In this document: positions 7,599 to 16,532 of the stretch, piece by piece
Numbering within the stretch: position 1 is the stretch's first letter
Layout of the letters: every line of letters starts with the position of its first letter
Assembly (NCBI GenBank): GCA_035526335.1
Contig: DATLCN010000017.1
Location: 1-64,000, forward strand
From: GCA-2861595 sp035526335
GTDB lineage: Bacteria; Actinomycetota; Acidimicrobiia; Acidimicrobiales; GCA-2861595
Length of the DNA stretch: 64,000 bases
Reading direction: 5' to 3'
Position numbers and translations under genes: made by a program
The notes under the pieces: generated by a model
Database searches by the model: none
Told to the model about the DNA's origin: nothing
What the model saw: only the letters and a program-made list of their open reading frames with translations

Positions 7599-8713
7599 GC
7601 GACGCGGTTCCGTTGCCGGCCGGGGAGCCGGAGCGGGAGGCAACTCGCGAAGAGGTCGTCCTCGACCGTATCGAGGCCTACCGCCGGCGCCGGCCGCGCC
7701 TGCTCGAGGATGCCGTCAACTCGGCGCACGGCGCGGGTGGCAAGGCCTCAGCCGCGTTGGTCGATGCCGTGTTCCTCGAGGCCTTCCGCAACGACACGCT
7801 CTCCCCGCTGGGGGACGGTGCCGTCCTGGGCCTGCCTTCGGGCGAGCGCCTGGCCTTCAGCACCGACTCGTTCGTGGTCAAGCCGTTGCAGTTCCCAGGC
7901 GGGTCGATCGGCCACCTGGCCGTGCACGGGACGGTGAACGACGTGGCCATGATGGGCGCGAAGCCGCTGTGGATCTCGGCTGCCTTCGTGCTCGAGGAGG
8001 GGTTCCCGATCGCCGATCTGAGAGCGATCGTGGCCGACATGGCGGAGGCCGCGGCCGGCGCCGGTGTGCAGATCGTCACCGGTGACACCAAGGTCGTCAA
8101 CAAGGGTGCGGCTGACGGCTGCTACATCACCACCGCCGGCGTGGGCGTCATTCCCGATTCCGTGCGGCTGAGCGCAGAGTCCGTGCGGCCCGGCGACAAG
8201 GTGCTCGTGTCGGGACGCATCGGCGACCACGGGGTGGCCGTCATGCTGGCCCGGGGCGAGCTGGGCATCAGCGCCGACGTGAAGTCCGACACGGCGCCGC
8301 TTGGCGAGCTGGTGCAGGTGCTGCTGGCGGCAGCCCCCTCCACCCGCTGGATGCGGGATCCCACCCGCGGCGGCGTGGCCACCGTGTGCAACGAGCTGGC
8401 CAGAGCGGCCAACGTGAACCTCGTGCTCGACGAGGCGTCCCTACCCGTGCAGAACGCCGTCAACGGCGCCTGCGAGATCCTCGGCATCGATGCCCTGTAC
8501 GTGGCCAACGAAGGCAAGCTCGTGGCCATCGTCCCGGCCGGGGAGACCGAGGCGGCGCTGGCCGCCATGCGGGCCCACCCCCTCGGCGGGCATGCCGCCC
8601 AGATCGGCGAGATCCGTGAGGAGCCGCCGGGAGTCGTCATCATCAACACGGTGTTCGGGGGCACGCGAATCGTGGACATGCTCGTCGGCGACCCCCTCCC
8701 CCGCATCTGCTGA
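7595..8713 (+). CDS. hypE: hydrogenase maturation protein HypE
   Basis: 372 residues from ATG 7595 (ATGA overlap with hypD). PurM/ThiL-type ATPase that dehydrates the thiocarbamate on its C-terminal Cys to thiocyanate, the cyanide donor. Seen: AHGAGGKAS, an ATP-binding GDGAV...LAFSTDSFVVKP, GTVNDVAMMGAKP, VTGDTKVVNKG, MRDPTRGGVATVCNE, and the essential C-terminus PRIC. It has a slightly longer N-terminus (~30 residues, charged) than many homologues. Confidence 0.97.
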   Translation: MSDAVPLPAGEPEREATREEVVLDRIEAYRRRRPRLLEDAVNSAHGAGGKASAALVDAVFLEAFRNDTLSPLGDGAVLGLPSGERLAFSTDSFVVKPLQFPGGSIGHLAVHGTVNDVAMMGAKPLWISAAFVLEEGFPIADLRAIVADMAEAAAGAGVQIVTGDTKVVNKGAADGCYITTAGVGVIPDSVRLSAESVRPGDKVLVSGRIGDHGVAVMLARGELGISADVKSDTAPLGELVQVLLAAAPSTRWMRDPTRGGVATVCNELARAANVNLVLDEASLPVQNAVNGACEILGIDALYVANEGKLVAIVPAGETEAALAAMRAHPLGGHAAQIGEIREEPPGVVIINTVFGGTRIVDMLVGDPLPRIC

Positions 8714-8727
8714 GAGAAAGCCCGGCC

Positions 8728-10998
8728 GTGACCGAGCGGCGCCGTATCCGGGTGACCGGGACGGTGCAGGGCGTGGGCTTCAGGCCGTTCGTGTACCGCA
8801 CGGCCGTGGAGCTGGGGCTGGCGGGGACTGTGTCCAACGACAGCGAAGGTGTGCTGGTCGAGGCCGAAGGCCCATCGGACCGGTTGGACGAGCTGAGCCG
8901 GCGCCTGAGAGACGACGCTCCCCCACTGGCCCGGGTGGAGTCGGTGCACGCAACGAACCTCGACGTCACCGGGAGCGGCGGCGGGTTCCGCATCATCGAG
9001 AGCCACTCCGCCGGCGCGCCGGCGGTGGCGGTGAGCGTGGACGTGGCCACCTGCGCAGACTGCATCGCCGAGATGCAGGATCCTGGCGACCGGCGCTTCG
9101 GGTATCCCTTCGTGAACTGCACCAACTGCGGACCCCGCTACACCATCATCAAGGCGATCCCCTACGACCGGGCCTCCACGACCATGGCCGGTTTCACCAT
9201 GTGTGCCGCCTGCCGGTCGGAGTACGAGGACCCCGCCGACCGCCGCTTCCACGCCGAGCCGATCGCCTGTCCCGACTGTGGGCCCCACCTTCGCCTGCTC
9301 GAGCCCGCCGGCACGATCCTGGCCGAGCGGGGTGAGGCCCTCGAGGTCGCGGTCGGCCACCTGCGGGCTGGGCGCATCCTCGGCGTCAAGGGCCTCGGGG
9401 GATACCACTTGGCGGTCGACGCGACCTCGGCGGCCGCTGTGGCCGAACTCCGCCGGCGAAAGAGCAGGGACGACAAGCCTTTCGCAGTAATGGTGGCCGA
9501 CCTCGAAGTGGCCAGGACGCTCTGCCACCTCTCCCCTGCCGCGTCCGAGGCGCTGGAGTCACCCCGGCGTCCGATCGTCCTGGCACCTCATGTCGAATCG
9601 GTCCGGCTGGGCGACGGGGTGGCCCCCGGTCTGCTGGAGCTCGGTCTCATGCTGCCTTACACCCCCCTCCACCACCTTCTTCTGGCGCGGGTGGGGCGGC
9701 CGCTGGTCATGACGAGCGGGAACCTCAGTGACGAGCCCATCGCCCACGAGGATGCCGACGCGGTGACCCGTCTCGGGCCGATGGTGGATCTGCTCCTCAC
9801 CCACGACCGGGACATCCACATTCGTTGCGACGACTCGGTGGTGCGGGCGAGCGTCCGTGGCTCCGTCCAGATGGTGCGCCGGTCGAGAGGCTACTCCCCC
9901 GAACCCCTGATCCTGCCGGTACCGAGCCCGCGGCACGTGCTGTCCGTCGGGGCGGAGCTCAAGAGCACCGTCGCCGTGGTCAAGGGCGCACACGTGGTGG
10001 CCAGCCACCACATCGGCGACCTCGAGCACCTGCCGGCCTACCGGTCATTCCTGCAGGCCATCGACCACCTGTGCCACATAGCCGGCGTCCATCCGGAACT
10101 GGTCGTCCACGATCTGCACCCGGAGTACCTGTCCACCAAGTTCGCCCTCGACCTGGACCTGCCGAATCTCGCGGTCCAGCACCACCATGCCCATATCGCC
10201 TCCTGTTTGGCCGACCACGGTCACATGGGCCCCGTCCTCGGGATCGCCTTCGACGGCCTTGGATTGGGGACCGACGGGACCCTGTGGGGGGGTGAGTTCC
10301 TGGTGGCCGATGTCCGTCGTTTCCGCCGCGTCGGCCATCTCCGTCCCGTGCCGCTGCCCGGTGGAAACCGGGCGGTAAGGGAGCCATGGCGCATGGGCAT
10401 GGTCTGGACCAAGGAAGCCCTGGGTGCCGATGAGGCGGCGCGGTACGGGGGATCGGTGGACGAGCGCTGGGCTGCGGTCCTGAGCCTGGCCGAGCTTCCC
10501 CAGACTCCGATGACCACCAGCGCCGGGCGGCTGTTCGACGCCGTGGCTGCACTTCTCGGCCTCCGCCAGCAGGTGACCTACGAAGCTCAAGCTGCCATCC
10601 AGCTCGAAGCCTGTGCCGCCGGCGTGCCCATCGACACGGCGGCCGCTTACCCACTGGACACGGACACGGCTGACGGCATCCTCGTGCTCGACCCGAGGCC
10701 GCTCATAGCCCGTGTGGTGGCCGAGCGGGAGGCGGGAACGCCGGCACCGTTGATCTCGGCCGCCTTCCACGCGGGCCTCGGGCGGGCTGCTGCGGCCATG
10801 GCCTGCACGCTGGCCCGGGCCGAACACCTCGACACCGTGGCCTTGAGCGGCGGGGTCTTTCAAAACTCACGGCTCACCGAGATCGTGGTCCACAACCTCC
10901 GAGCCGAGGGCATGACCGTGCTCGTCCACGAACGGGTTCCTGCGAACGACGGTGGGATCAGCATCGGCCAGGCCGCCATCGCAGCTGCCTCCGGATGA
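8728..10998 (+). CDS. hypF: carbamoyltransferase HypF
   Basis: 756 residues from GTG 8728, 14 bases after hypE. HypF makes carbamoyl adenylate from carbamoyl phosphate and transfers it to HypE. Domains in order: acylphosphatase (TGTVQGVGFRPFVYRTA, ~10-95), two zinc-finger segments (CADCIAEM...NCTNCG and CAACRSEY...CPDCG, ~108-185), YrdC-like (KGLGGYHLAVDATS...KSRDDKPFAVMV, ~200-380), and a Kae1-like carbamoyltransferase (VHDLHPEYLST, QHHHAHIAS, FDGLGLGTDGTLWGGEF; C-terminal ALSGGVFQNSRL). Full length. It is the last recognisable hyp gene in this direction; hypA and hypB are not found. Confidence 0.97.
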   Translation: MTERRRIRVTGTVQGVGFRPFVYRTAVELGLAGTVSNDSEGVLVEAEGPSDRLDELSRRLRDDAPPLARVESVHATNLDVTGSGGGFRIIESHSAGAPAVAVSVDVATCADCIAEMQDPGDRRFGYPFVNCTNCGPRYTIIKAIPYDRASTTMAGFTMCAACRSEYEDPADRRFHAEPIACPDCGPHLRLLEPAGTILAERGEALEVAVGHLRAGRILGVKGLGGYHLAVDATSAAAVAELRRRKSRDDKPFAVMVADLEVARTLCHLSPAASEALESPRRPIVLAPHVESVRLGDGVAPGLLELGLMLPYTPLHHLLLARVGRPLVMTSGNLSDEPIAHEDADAVTRLGPMVDLLLTHDRDIHIRCDDSVVRASVRGSVQMVRRSRGYSPEPLILPVPSPRHVLSVGAELKSTVAVVKGAHVVASHHIGDLEHLPAYRSFLQAIDHLCHIAGVHPELVVHDLHPEYLSTKFALDLDLPNLAVQHHHAHIASCLADHGHMGPVLGIAFDGLGLGTDGTLWGGEFLVADVRRFRRVGHLRPVPLPGGNRAVREPWRMGMVWTKEALGADEAARYGGSVDERWAAVLSLAELPQTPMTTSAGRLFDAVAALLGLRQQVTYEAQAAIQLEACAAGVPIDTAAAYPLDTDTADGILVLDPRPLIARVVAEREAGTPAPLISAAFHAGLGRAAAAMACTLARAEHLDTVALSGGVFQNSRLTEIVVHNLRAEGMTVLVHERVPANDGGISIGQAAIAAASG

Positions 10999-11035
10999 GG
11001 GATTGGAGACCGGCGGGGCGGGGAACCTAGGGGGC

Positions 11036-11152
11036 ATGTTGACCATCCTGCTCATCGTCCTCATTGTCCTCCTGCTCGTCGGCGGCGTCGGCGGGCCGCG
11101 CTATTACCGAGGTCGTCGCACCACGGTCGTCCGCGACCGCGACGTCCTCTGA
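11036..11152 (+). CDS. tiny membrane protein (38 aa)
   Basis: From ATG 11036 the peptide is a hydrophobic helix (LTILLIVLIVLLLVGGVGG) followed by PRYYRGRRTTVVRDRDVL. A GC-rich purine stretch upstream (GGCGGGGCGGGGAA) could serve as ribosome site. Composition resembles small one-span proteins of the DUF3309 type, but the match is by shape only. It may be read with hypF, 37 bases upstream. Confidence 0.5.
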   Translation: MLTILLIVLIVLLLVGGVGGPRYYRGRRTTVVRDRDVL

Positions 11153-11198
11153 CACCACTGCCGGCTAGGCCATGCGGAGATGCCTCTAGCGTGGCCGT

Positions 11199-11846
11199 GT
11201 GACACCAGGCCAACCCGATCTCGGCTTCGATTACCGGTACCGCGCTCCCACCGGCGACGGGTCCGGCCCGCCCCACACGCTGGTGCTCCTACATGGCGCC
11301 GGCGGCGACGAGCGTTCGTTGTGGCCCGTCGGACAGGGCTTTCCGTCCGAGGTGGCCGTGCTCAGTCCGCGGGCCAAGGTCGATGAGGACGGCAGACGCT
11401 TCTTCCGATGGGCGGCGCCGGGGGTACCCGACGCCGAGGATCTCGCGGCTCGCGTCCAGGAGTTGGCTACCTTCGTCACCGATGCCTGCGGCGCCCTGGA
11501 CCTGGATCCCGCGCTGGTGTGGGTCTTCGGCTATTCCAACGGCGCGACCATGGCCGCCGCCCTGGCCATCCGGCACCCGGATCTGGTGGCCGGGGGTGTC
11601 CTCCTCGCGGCCAAATGCCCCTTCCGTGAGTACGGCCGCGTGCTCGAGGCCAAGCCCTTCTTCTGCGGCCACGGCCGCGCCGACGACCAGGTTTCGACAG
11701 CCGACTTCGAGGACGTCGTGGAGCTACTGGTCACCGCCGGCGCCGAGATCGAGCTGCACTGGTACGGCAGTGGCCACGATCTCACAGACGAAAAGGTGAA
11801 GGAGTCGACGGCGTGGCTGCTTCGTCAGATGGACAAGAAGGCGTAG
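11199..11846 (+). CDS. alpha/beta hydrolase, phospholipase/carboxylesterase family
   Basis: 215 residues from GTG 11199. Esterase fold: HTLVLLHGAGGDERSLWPVGQ (oxyanion region), nucleophile elbow GYSNGATMAAALA (Ser of G-Y-S-N-G), acid within FFCGHGRADDQVSTADF, and catalytic His in WYGSGHDLTDE. This is the YpfH/carboxylesterase-2 type, often with RFFRW near residue 70, which is seen here. Cytoplasmic (no signal). Substrate unknown; likely short-chain acyl esters. Confidence 0.85.
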   Translation: MTPGQPDLGFDYRYRAPTGDGSGPPHTLVLLHGAGGDERSLWPVGQGFPSEVAVLSPRAKVDEDGRRFFRWAAPGVPDAEDLAARVQELATFVTDACGALDLDPALVWVFGYSNGATMAAALAIRHPDLVAGGVLLAAKCPFREYGRVLEAKPFFCGHGRADDQVSTADFEDVVELLVTAGAEIELHWYGSGHDLTDEKVKESTAWLLRQMDKKA

Positions 11847-11857
11847 CTTCGGCCCCG

Positions 11858-12067
11858 ATGGCACTCGAGGTGATCGTCCACCATGCGCGCTGCATCGGTT
11901 CGAAGGTGTGCCTCAGCGCCGCGCCCGGCGTGTTCCACATCGACTACGACAACACGGCGATGGTGATCGACCCCGAGGCGGCGTCCGAAGCCGAGCTGCT
12001 GCAGGCAGTCAGGACCTGCCCCACCGGCGCCATCACCGTGATCAAGGACGGCCACGAAGTCGCGTAG
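11858..12067 (+). CDS. [3Fe-4S]-type ferredoxin
   Basis: 69 residues from ATG 11858, 11 bases after the hydrolase stop. Three cysteines, at 12, 18 and 54 (RCIGSKVC and TCPTGAI), follow the C-x5-C...CP pattern of single-cluster ferredoxins in which a fourth ligand is absent (Ser at position 15). In actinobacteria such proteins usually feed cytochromes P450 or other oxygenases; no P450 is in the window. It could in principle take electrons from another local redox enzyme. Confidence 0.85.
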   Translation: MALEVIVHHARCIGSKVCLSAAPGVFHIDYDNTAMVIDPEAASEAELLQAVRTCPTGAITVIKDGHEVA

Positions 12068-12160
12068 GGCCCGGCGGCGGGGTGGCTCAGGCGGGCGCTG
12101 GTGCCTTGCCGGCGGGGGATACAAGGTGGAGGAGCGGCCGTTCCGAGGTCCGGCTTCGGG

Positions 12161-12487
12161 TCAGGTCCCGGGCGTGAAATCGGGAGGCGGCAGGAAGGCC
12201 ACGCTCTCCACGAGCTCGCGTATCTCCTCCGGCAGGGTGTCGAGCGGCAACTCGTGACCACCGTCTTCGGTGGTCACGGCGCCGAGAAGGCTTTCGTCGA
12301 CCTTTATCCGCGCCCCGAACACGTCCTGGAAGCGTGACGGCGGCCCGCCTACGGAGAAGCTGGTGGCGAAAGGGGCATGCACCTCGAGCCCGGCCGTAGT
12401 GAAATGGGACTTGGCCTTCGCCACCTTCCCGGCATGGCTGTCCGGCCGCAGGGTGACAACCGCGGAGACCATTGGTTCAGAGGACAC
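12161..12487 (-). CDS. hypothetical protein resembling a kumamolisin-type propeptide
   Basis: 108 residues from ATG 12487 (ATG 12472 also possible). It has an S53 pro-domain-like layout: AKSHFTTAGLEVHAPFATSFSVGGPPSRFQDVFGARI resembles the 'strand-helix, GL-x-V, then phi-x-G-x2-x2-F...FG' pattern of pro-kumamolisin activation domains. LPLDTLPEEIRELVESVAFLPPPDF then resembles the part just before the protease domain. No catalytic S53 domain follows; the gene simply stops. It may be a stand-alone inhibitor/chaperone-like domain or a remnant. Similarity is judged by eye. Confidence 0.6.
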   Translation of the reverse strand: MSSEPMVSAVVTLRPDSHAGKVAKAKSHFTTAGLEVHAPFATSFSVGGPPSRFQDVFGARIKVDESLLGAVTTEDGGHELPLDTLPEEIRELVESVAFLPPPDFTPGT

Positions 12488-12526
12488 CGTCGTAGCCTAG
12501 GCGGGTCGGCAGAAGTTGTATCAGCG

Positions 12527-12712
12527 CTACGCAAGCTCTGCTGTTGTGGCCTCGTAGACCCAGACGCGGCCCGTCGAAGCGACATCGGCCTCGAGGGTGT
12601 GAACTTTGCGAAGCGCCCTCTCCACCTTCTTTTGCGCTGACGCCGCATCGAACGCCTCCACCGTCAGCTCGGCTTCCACGGGGACAACGAACGATCGCTT
12701 CTGCTTGGGCAT
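12527..12712 (-). CDS. small hypothetical protein (61 aa)
   Basis: From ATG 12712. The sequence reads MPKQKRSFVVPVEAEL...TVEAFDAASAQKKVERALRKV..., ending VWVYEATTAELA: a short beta/alpha pattern with high third-base GC. No motif is recognised. It lies just upstream of, and in the same direction as, the propeptide-like gene, with a 39-base gap, so the two may be co-transcribed. Confidence 0.5.
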   Translation of the reverse strand: MPKQKRSFVVPVEAELTVEAFDAASAQKKVERALRKVHTLEADVASTGRVWVYEATTAELA

Positions 12713-12812
12713 GGCCTGACACTATCCAGCCGGCTCGCGCTCTCACAAAAGGAGCTGGCAGGCGTTTAATAGCCATGCCTCCACCTGTCTCGCGTTCCCG
12801 GCCCCCTACCCT

Positions 12813-13403
12813 TTGGGCGTGCCTGCCTGCATCGTTCTCGCCGGAGGGGCGGCGCGGAGAATGGGCGGCGTCGACAAGACCGTGCTCCGGGTGGGGCACG
12901 CCACGCTTCTGGACCATGTGCTGGCCGCTGCCGACCCGATATGCGCCTGCCTTGTCGTGGTCGGCCCCGTCCGGCCCACGCAGCTGGAACGGGTGGTCTT
13001 CACACTGGAAGCGGAGCCGGGTGGCGGGCCGGTCCCCGGCGTAGCGGTGGGAATGGCCGAGACCGGTGGAGCCGAGGAGTTGTTCGTGCTCGCCGCCGAC
13101 CTCCCCCTCCTGTCAACTGACGGACTCGAACGACTGCTGACCACCCGTCGCCGGCACGATGCTCCGGCAGCCGCAGCGGCTGGCGGAAAGGGCCATCCCA
13201 ATCCGCTCCTGGCCGTCTACCGGCAGGAGGATCTTCGTCTTGCCCTGGAACGGCTCGGCACGGCTACCCGCAACGTGCCCGCGTCCCGTCTGCTGCCACC
13301 GGGTTCGATGACAGTGCCGTTGGACCTCCGCGAGACTCTCAATGTCAACACCCCGGCTGACGTCGCAGCCGCGGCGGCCGCTATCCGGGGCATGGGCAGC
13401 TGA
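12813..13403 (+). CDS. mobA: molybdenum cofactor guanylyltransferase (MobA-like)
   Basis: 196 residues from TTG 12813 or, two codons on, GTG 12819. The nucleotidyltransferase signature is LAGGAARRMGGVDKTVL near the N-terminus, followed by VLAADLPLLS (metal-binding Asp of the A/LxxDLP motif) and a C-terminal LNVNTPADVAAAAA typical of MobA. It would transfer GMP from GTP to molybdopterin. No other Mo-cofactor gene is close. Related sugar-phosphate nucleotidyltransferases are an alternative, but the N-terminal motif favours MobA. Confidence 0.85.
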   Translation: MGVPACIVLAGGAARRMGGVDKTVLRVGHATLLDHVLAAADPICACLVVVGPVRPTQLERVVFTLEAEPGGGPVPGVAVGMAETGGAEELFVLAADLPLLSTDGLERLLTTRRRHDAPAAAAAGGKGHPNPLLAVYRQEDLRLALERLGTATRNVPASRLLPPGSMTVPLDLRETLNVNTPADVAAAAAAIRGMGS

Positions 13404-13415
13404 GTACCGTCTTCC

Positions 13416-16400
13416 TCAGGCCGGCGCGGAGATGCGCCCGAGCAGGGAGAGCAGTTCGGCCGGGTCACCGCCCTTCTTGTAGAACGCGGACGCGCCATGA
13501 CGCTTCGCCTCCTTCATGAGGGCCGGACTGTCCAGCCCAGACAGCACGACCACTCTGGCCGCGGGCGCCACGGCTCGGAGAAGAGGAAGTGCCTCCAGCC
13601 CGCCCATTCCGGGCATGGCCAGGTCGAGCAGCACCACATCGGGGTTGAAGTGGCGTGCCAGTGCGATCGCCGCCCGGCCGTCATCGGCCTCGCCGACCAC
13701 ATCGAATGCTTCGTCGTCCTCGAAGACCATGCGGATGAGCCGGCGAACGGCGAGGTCGTCCTCGACGATCAGGAGCCGTTGTCGTCGCGGTTGCTCCGGC
13801 TCGTCCTCCTGTGGCCGGCGGGGCCGCACGAGATCCGGCTGCCCGGCGTGCTCGATGATCCACCGTTCGGCTTCGTCGGCAGGCAACGGAGGGCTCCACA
13901 GGTAGCCCTGGCCCTGCTCGCAGCCGATCTTGCGGAGCTCGCCCAGCTGCTCGAGGGTCTCCACTCCCTCGGCGATCGTGGTCAGGCCGAATGCGTGGGC
14001 GAGATCGACCACGCTGGCCACGATGGCACGGTCCTCCCTGTCGTGGCCGAGGCCATCGACGAACGAGCGGTCGATCTTCAGGCTGTCCACCGGAAAGCGT
14101 TTCAGGTAGGTGAGGGACGAGAAGCCTGTACCGAAGTCGTCCACTCCGATACGGACACCCAGTGCCTTGAGCTGCTCCAGGGCCCGTGCACTGTCCTGTG
14201 CATCCTCGAGCAGCACGCTCTCGGTGATCTCGAGGCACAACCGGCCGGCGGGCATCCCCGAGTGGGCGAGCGCCGCCCCCACGACGTCGCAGAGGTCAGG
14301 TGCCATCAGCTGGCGGGCGGCCAGGTTCACCGCCAGCACCACAGGATTTTTGCCACCACTTCGTTCGTGCCAGGCCATCACCTGCGAGCAGGCGACCTCG
14401 AGCACCTGCCGGCCGAGCTCGACGATCAGGCCGCTGTCCTCGGCGAGGGCGATGAACTCCGCCGGCGCCAGCAGGCCCCGCTCCGGATGCTGCCAGCGAA
14501 CGAGCGCCTCGACCCCCACGACTCTCCCGGTGGTTATGTCGACCTCCGGCTGATAGTGCACCACGAGGTCCCCCCGCTCTATGCCCAACCGGAGCGCGTT
14601 GACCGTCTCGTGGCGGGTGATGGCCATGAGGCGGGTGGCCACGTTGAACATCTCGTGGCAGTTGCGGCCCCGCTCCTTGGCCTGGTACATAGCCGCATCC
14701 GCATCCCGCAACAAGGTCTCGGGGCTGCAGTCGGTGCTGCCCGGTGGAGCGAAGGCGATGCCGGTGCTCACCGTCACACGGGTTTCCTCGTCGGCCACCA
14801 CCATGGGCTCGGCCAGAACGTGGGCGAACCGGCTTGCGAGAGCCTCCGCTTCCGATTCGTTGTCCAGCTCCTCGCACAGCACCACGAACTCGTCGCCGCC
14901 GAACCGAGCCACTGTGTCCCCAGGCCGCATCGCCCCCTGCAGGCGGCGCGCCACCTCCATGAGCAGCTCGTCGCCGGCGGGGTGCCCGAGGCTGTCGTTC
15001 AGCCACTTGAACCGATCGAGATCGAGAAAGAGAACAGCGAGCCCGTTCAGCTTCCGTGCCCGCCGGCCGAGCGCCTGGCTCAGCCGATCCAGGAACATGG
15101 TGCGGTTGGGCAGGTGGGTGAGGGAATCGTGCAGAGCCTGGAAGGCCATGACCTCCTCGGTGATCTTGCGGTCGGTGATGTCCTGGATCGTGCCGTTCAG
15201 GCGGGCCGGCCGTCCGTCGGTGCCGAGCACCGGGCTCACCCGGGCGTGGAGCCAGCGAACCTCGCCGCCGGGTAGCACGATCCGGTACTCCATCTCGCTC
15301 TTGTCCGGATTCTCGACGGCGCCGGCCACGGCCGCCGCCACTTTGGCGCTGTCGTCGGGGTGCACACGTGACCTGACCGCGGCTCGGAGATCCGTCACCT
15401 CGCCTTTGGCGAAACCGAAGACGCGGTACAGCTCGTCGGACCATGCCACATCGCCGGTCCCGAGAACCCAGCTGTAACTGCCGAGAGCGGCCGTCCGCTG
15501 TGCCTCCGCCAGCTGTTCCTCCCGCTCGGCGAGGACCTCGCGCGCTTTCCGGTCACGCTCGAACAGCTCCGCCCGGTCGAAGGCGAGACCGGTCAGATGG
15601 CCGAGCGTCTCGAGGATCACGAGCTCGTCGCGTCCGAAGAAGGGGGCCGAGGCGGCCGTCTCGACCGCCAGCCAGCCCGATCTGAGCGGGATGGCCATTA
15701 GATTGGGCCTGACCAGTGGTGCCTGCTCCGGTCCCACCGGCACGCGCAACCGGCCGGCGAGGGCCGTAGCTGCGGCCGCGCCCACGCCATGGCGAGCGAT
15801 CACCGCGCCCCGCCCGTCGACGACCACCGCGGCACGCGCGCTCAGGATCTGCACGGCCTGCGGTAGGACTATCGCTGAAACGGAGTCGATGGTGTCGGCC
15901 ACCATCAGAGCGGCTTCCGCCTGACGGAGATCCTCCACTTGGACGCGCCGCCATATCGTCCTCAGGCACCGTGGAGGAGAGAAGCCGACGAGGAAGAGCA
16001 CGGCGCTGGCCAGCCCGACGAGCTGGCTCGACAGGCGCAGCCCGGCCGAGGGCTGTGAGCCTCCTGCGACGCTCATCAGCAGGGTGGCATTGAGCGTGAG
16101 AGCGGCCACACCGAGCGTGTGCATCCGGTGACGGGCGACAGCCGGCTGTCCACGCCCGGCCCGCCAAAGGCATACAGCCGCGATCACCGAGAGCAACGTC
16201 CAATCGAGCATGAACCCAACCCTGTAGGCGTGGTACCAGGCCGGCACGGGCTCGCCGGGGATGGGGAAGTCGGAGATGGCGAGCGTGGCCAGGATCACCA
16301 GCCCCGTGGCGGTCAAGCTCAACCAAGCCGATGCCGAGCTGCGCCGGCGGGACCACTGCACCAAAGAGATGCCTGCCAGCGCGACGAAAACCACGAGCTC

Positions 16401-16430
16401 CAGAAGTTCGACCGTCGTCTGGATGATCAT
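13416..16430 (-). CDS. membrane GAF-PAS-GGDEF-EAL protein with C-terminal receiver domain
   Basis: 1004 residues from ATG 16430. Five or so membrane helices at ~5-155, GAF-like domain ~180-290, short coiled coil ~285-315, PAS/PAC ~318-425 (ends in NGTIQDITDRK), GGDEF ~430-595, EAL ~605-865, receiver ~885-1000. The cyclase site is intact (ARFGGDEFVVL, 511-515) with an RPGD inhibitory site at 502-505. The phosphodiesterase site is intact (EAL 641-643, EITES, DDFGTGFSSL, KIDRSF, EGVE). The receiver has the acidic pair EDD, phospho-acceptor D936 and K985-986. So both synthesis and breakdown of cyclic di-GMP are possible, with phosphorylation input at the C-terminal end. Transcribed alone, convergent with mobA. 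Confidence 0.93.
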   Translation of the reverse strand: MIIQTTVELLELVVFVALAGISLVQWSRRRSSASAWLSLTATGLVILATLAISDFPIPGEPVPAWYHAYRVGFMLDWTLLSVIAAVCLWRAGRGQPAVARHRMHTLGVAALTLNATLLMSVAGGSQPSAGLRLSSQLVGLASAVLFLVGFSPPRCLRTIWRRVQVEDLRQAEAALMVADTIDSVSAIVLPQAVQILSARAAVVVDGRGAVIARHGVGAAAATALAGRLRVPVGPEQAPLVRPNLMAIPLRSGWLAVETAASAPFFGRDELVILETLGHLTGLAFDRAELFERDRKAREVLAEREEQLAEAQRTAALGSYSWVLGTGDVAWSDELYRVFGFAKGEVTDLRAAVRSRVHPDDSAKVAAAVAGAVENPDKSEMEYRIVLPGGEVRWLHARVSPVLGTDGRPARLNGTIQDITDRKITEEVMAFQALHDSLTHLPNRTMFLDRLSQALGRRARKLNGLAVLFLDLDRFKWLNDSLGHPAGDELLMEVARRLQGAMRPGDTVARFGGDEFVVLCEELDNESEAEALASRFAHVLAEPMVVADEETRVTVSTGIAFAPPGSTDCSPETLLRDADAAMYQAKERGRNCHEMFNVATRLMAITRHETVNALRLGIERGDLVVHYQPEVDITTGRVVGVEALVRWQHPERGLLAPAEFIALAEDSGLIVELGRQVLEVACSQVMAWHERSGGKNPVVLAVNLAARQLMAPDLCDVVGAALAHSGMPAGRLCLEITESVLLEDAQDSARALEQLKALGVRIGVDDFGTGFSSLTYLKRFPVDSLKIDRSFVDGLGHDREDRAIVASVVDLAHAFGLTTIAEGVETLEQLGELRKIGCEQGQGYLWSPPLPADEAERWIIEHAGQPDLVRPRRPQEDEPEQPRRQRLLIVEDDLAVRRLIRMVFEDDEAFDVVGEADDGRAAIALARHFNPDVVLLDLAMPGMGGLEALPLLRAVAPAARVVVLSGLDSPALMKEAKRHGASAFYKKGGDPAELLSLLGRISAPA

Positions 16431-16532
16431 GCACCGACCTGATCGGCTCCGATGGCCTGCCCTGCATGACCTGAACGGGTCATATCCCAGGTCCATCCGA
16501 GCCCCCTGCCCGCGGTCACTTAGCGTTCCCCG

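Noticed and set aside
8122..9528. Open frame antisense to hypE/hypF
   Set aside because: Spans the junction of two well-supported genes on the other strand.
13497..15275. Long plus-strand open frame opposite the GGDEF-EAL gene
   Set aside because: Shadow of the real gene; composition is low-complexity and no domain is seen.
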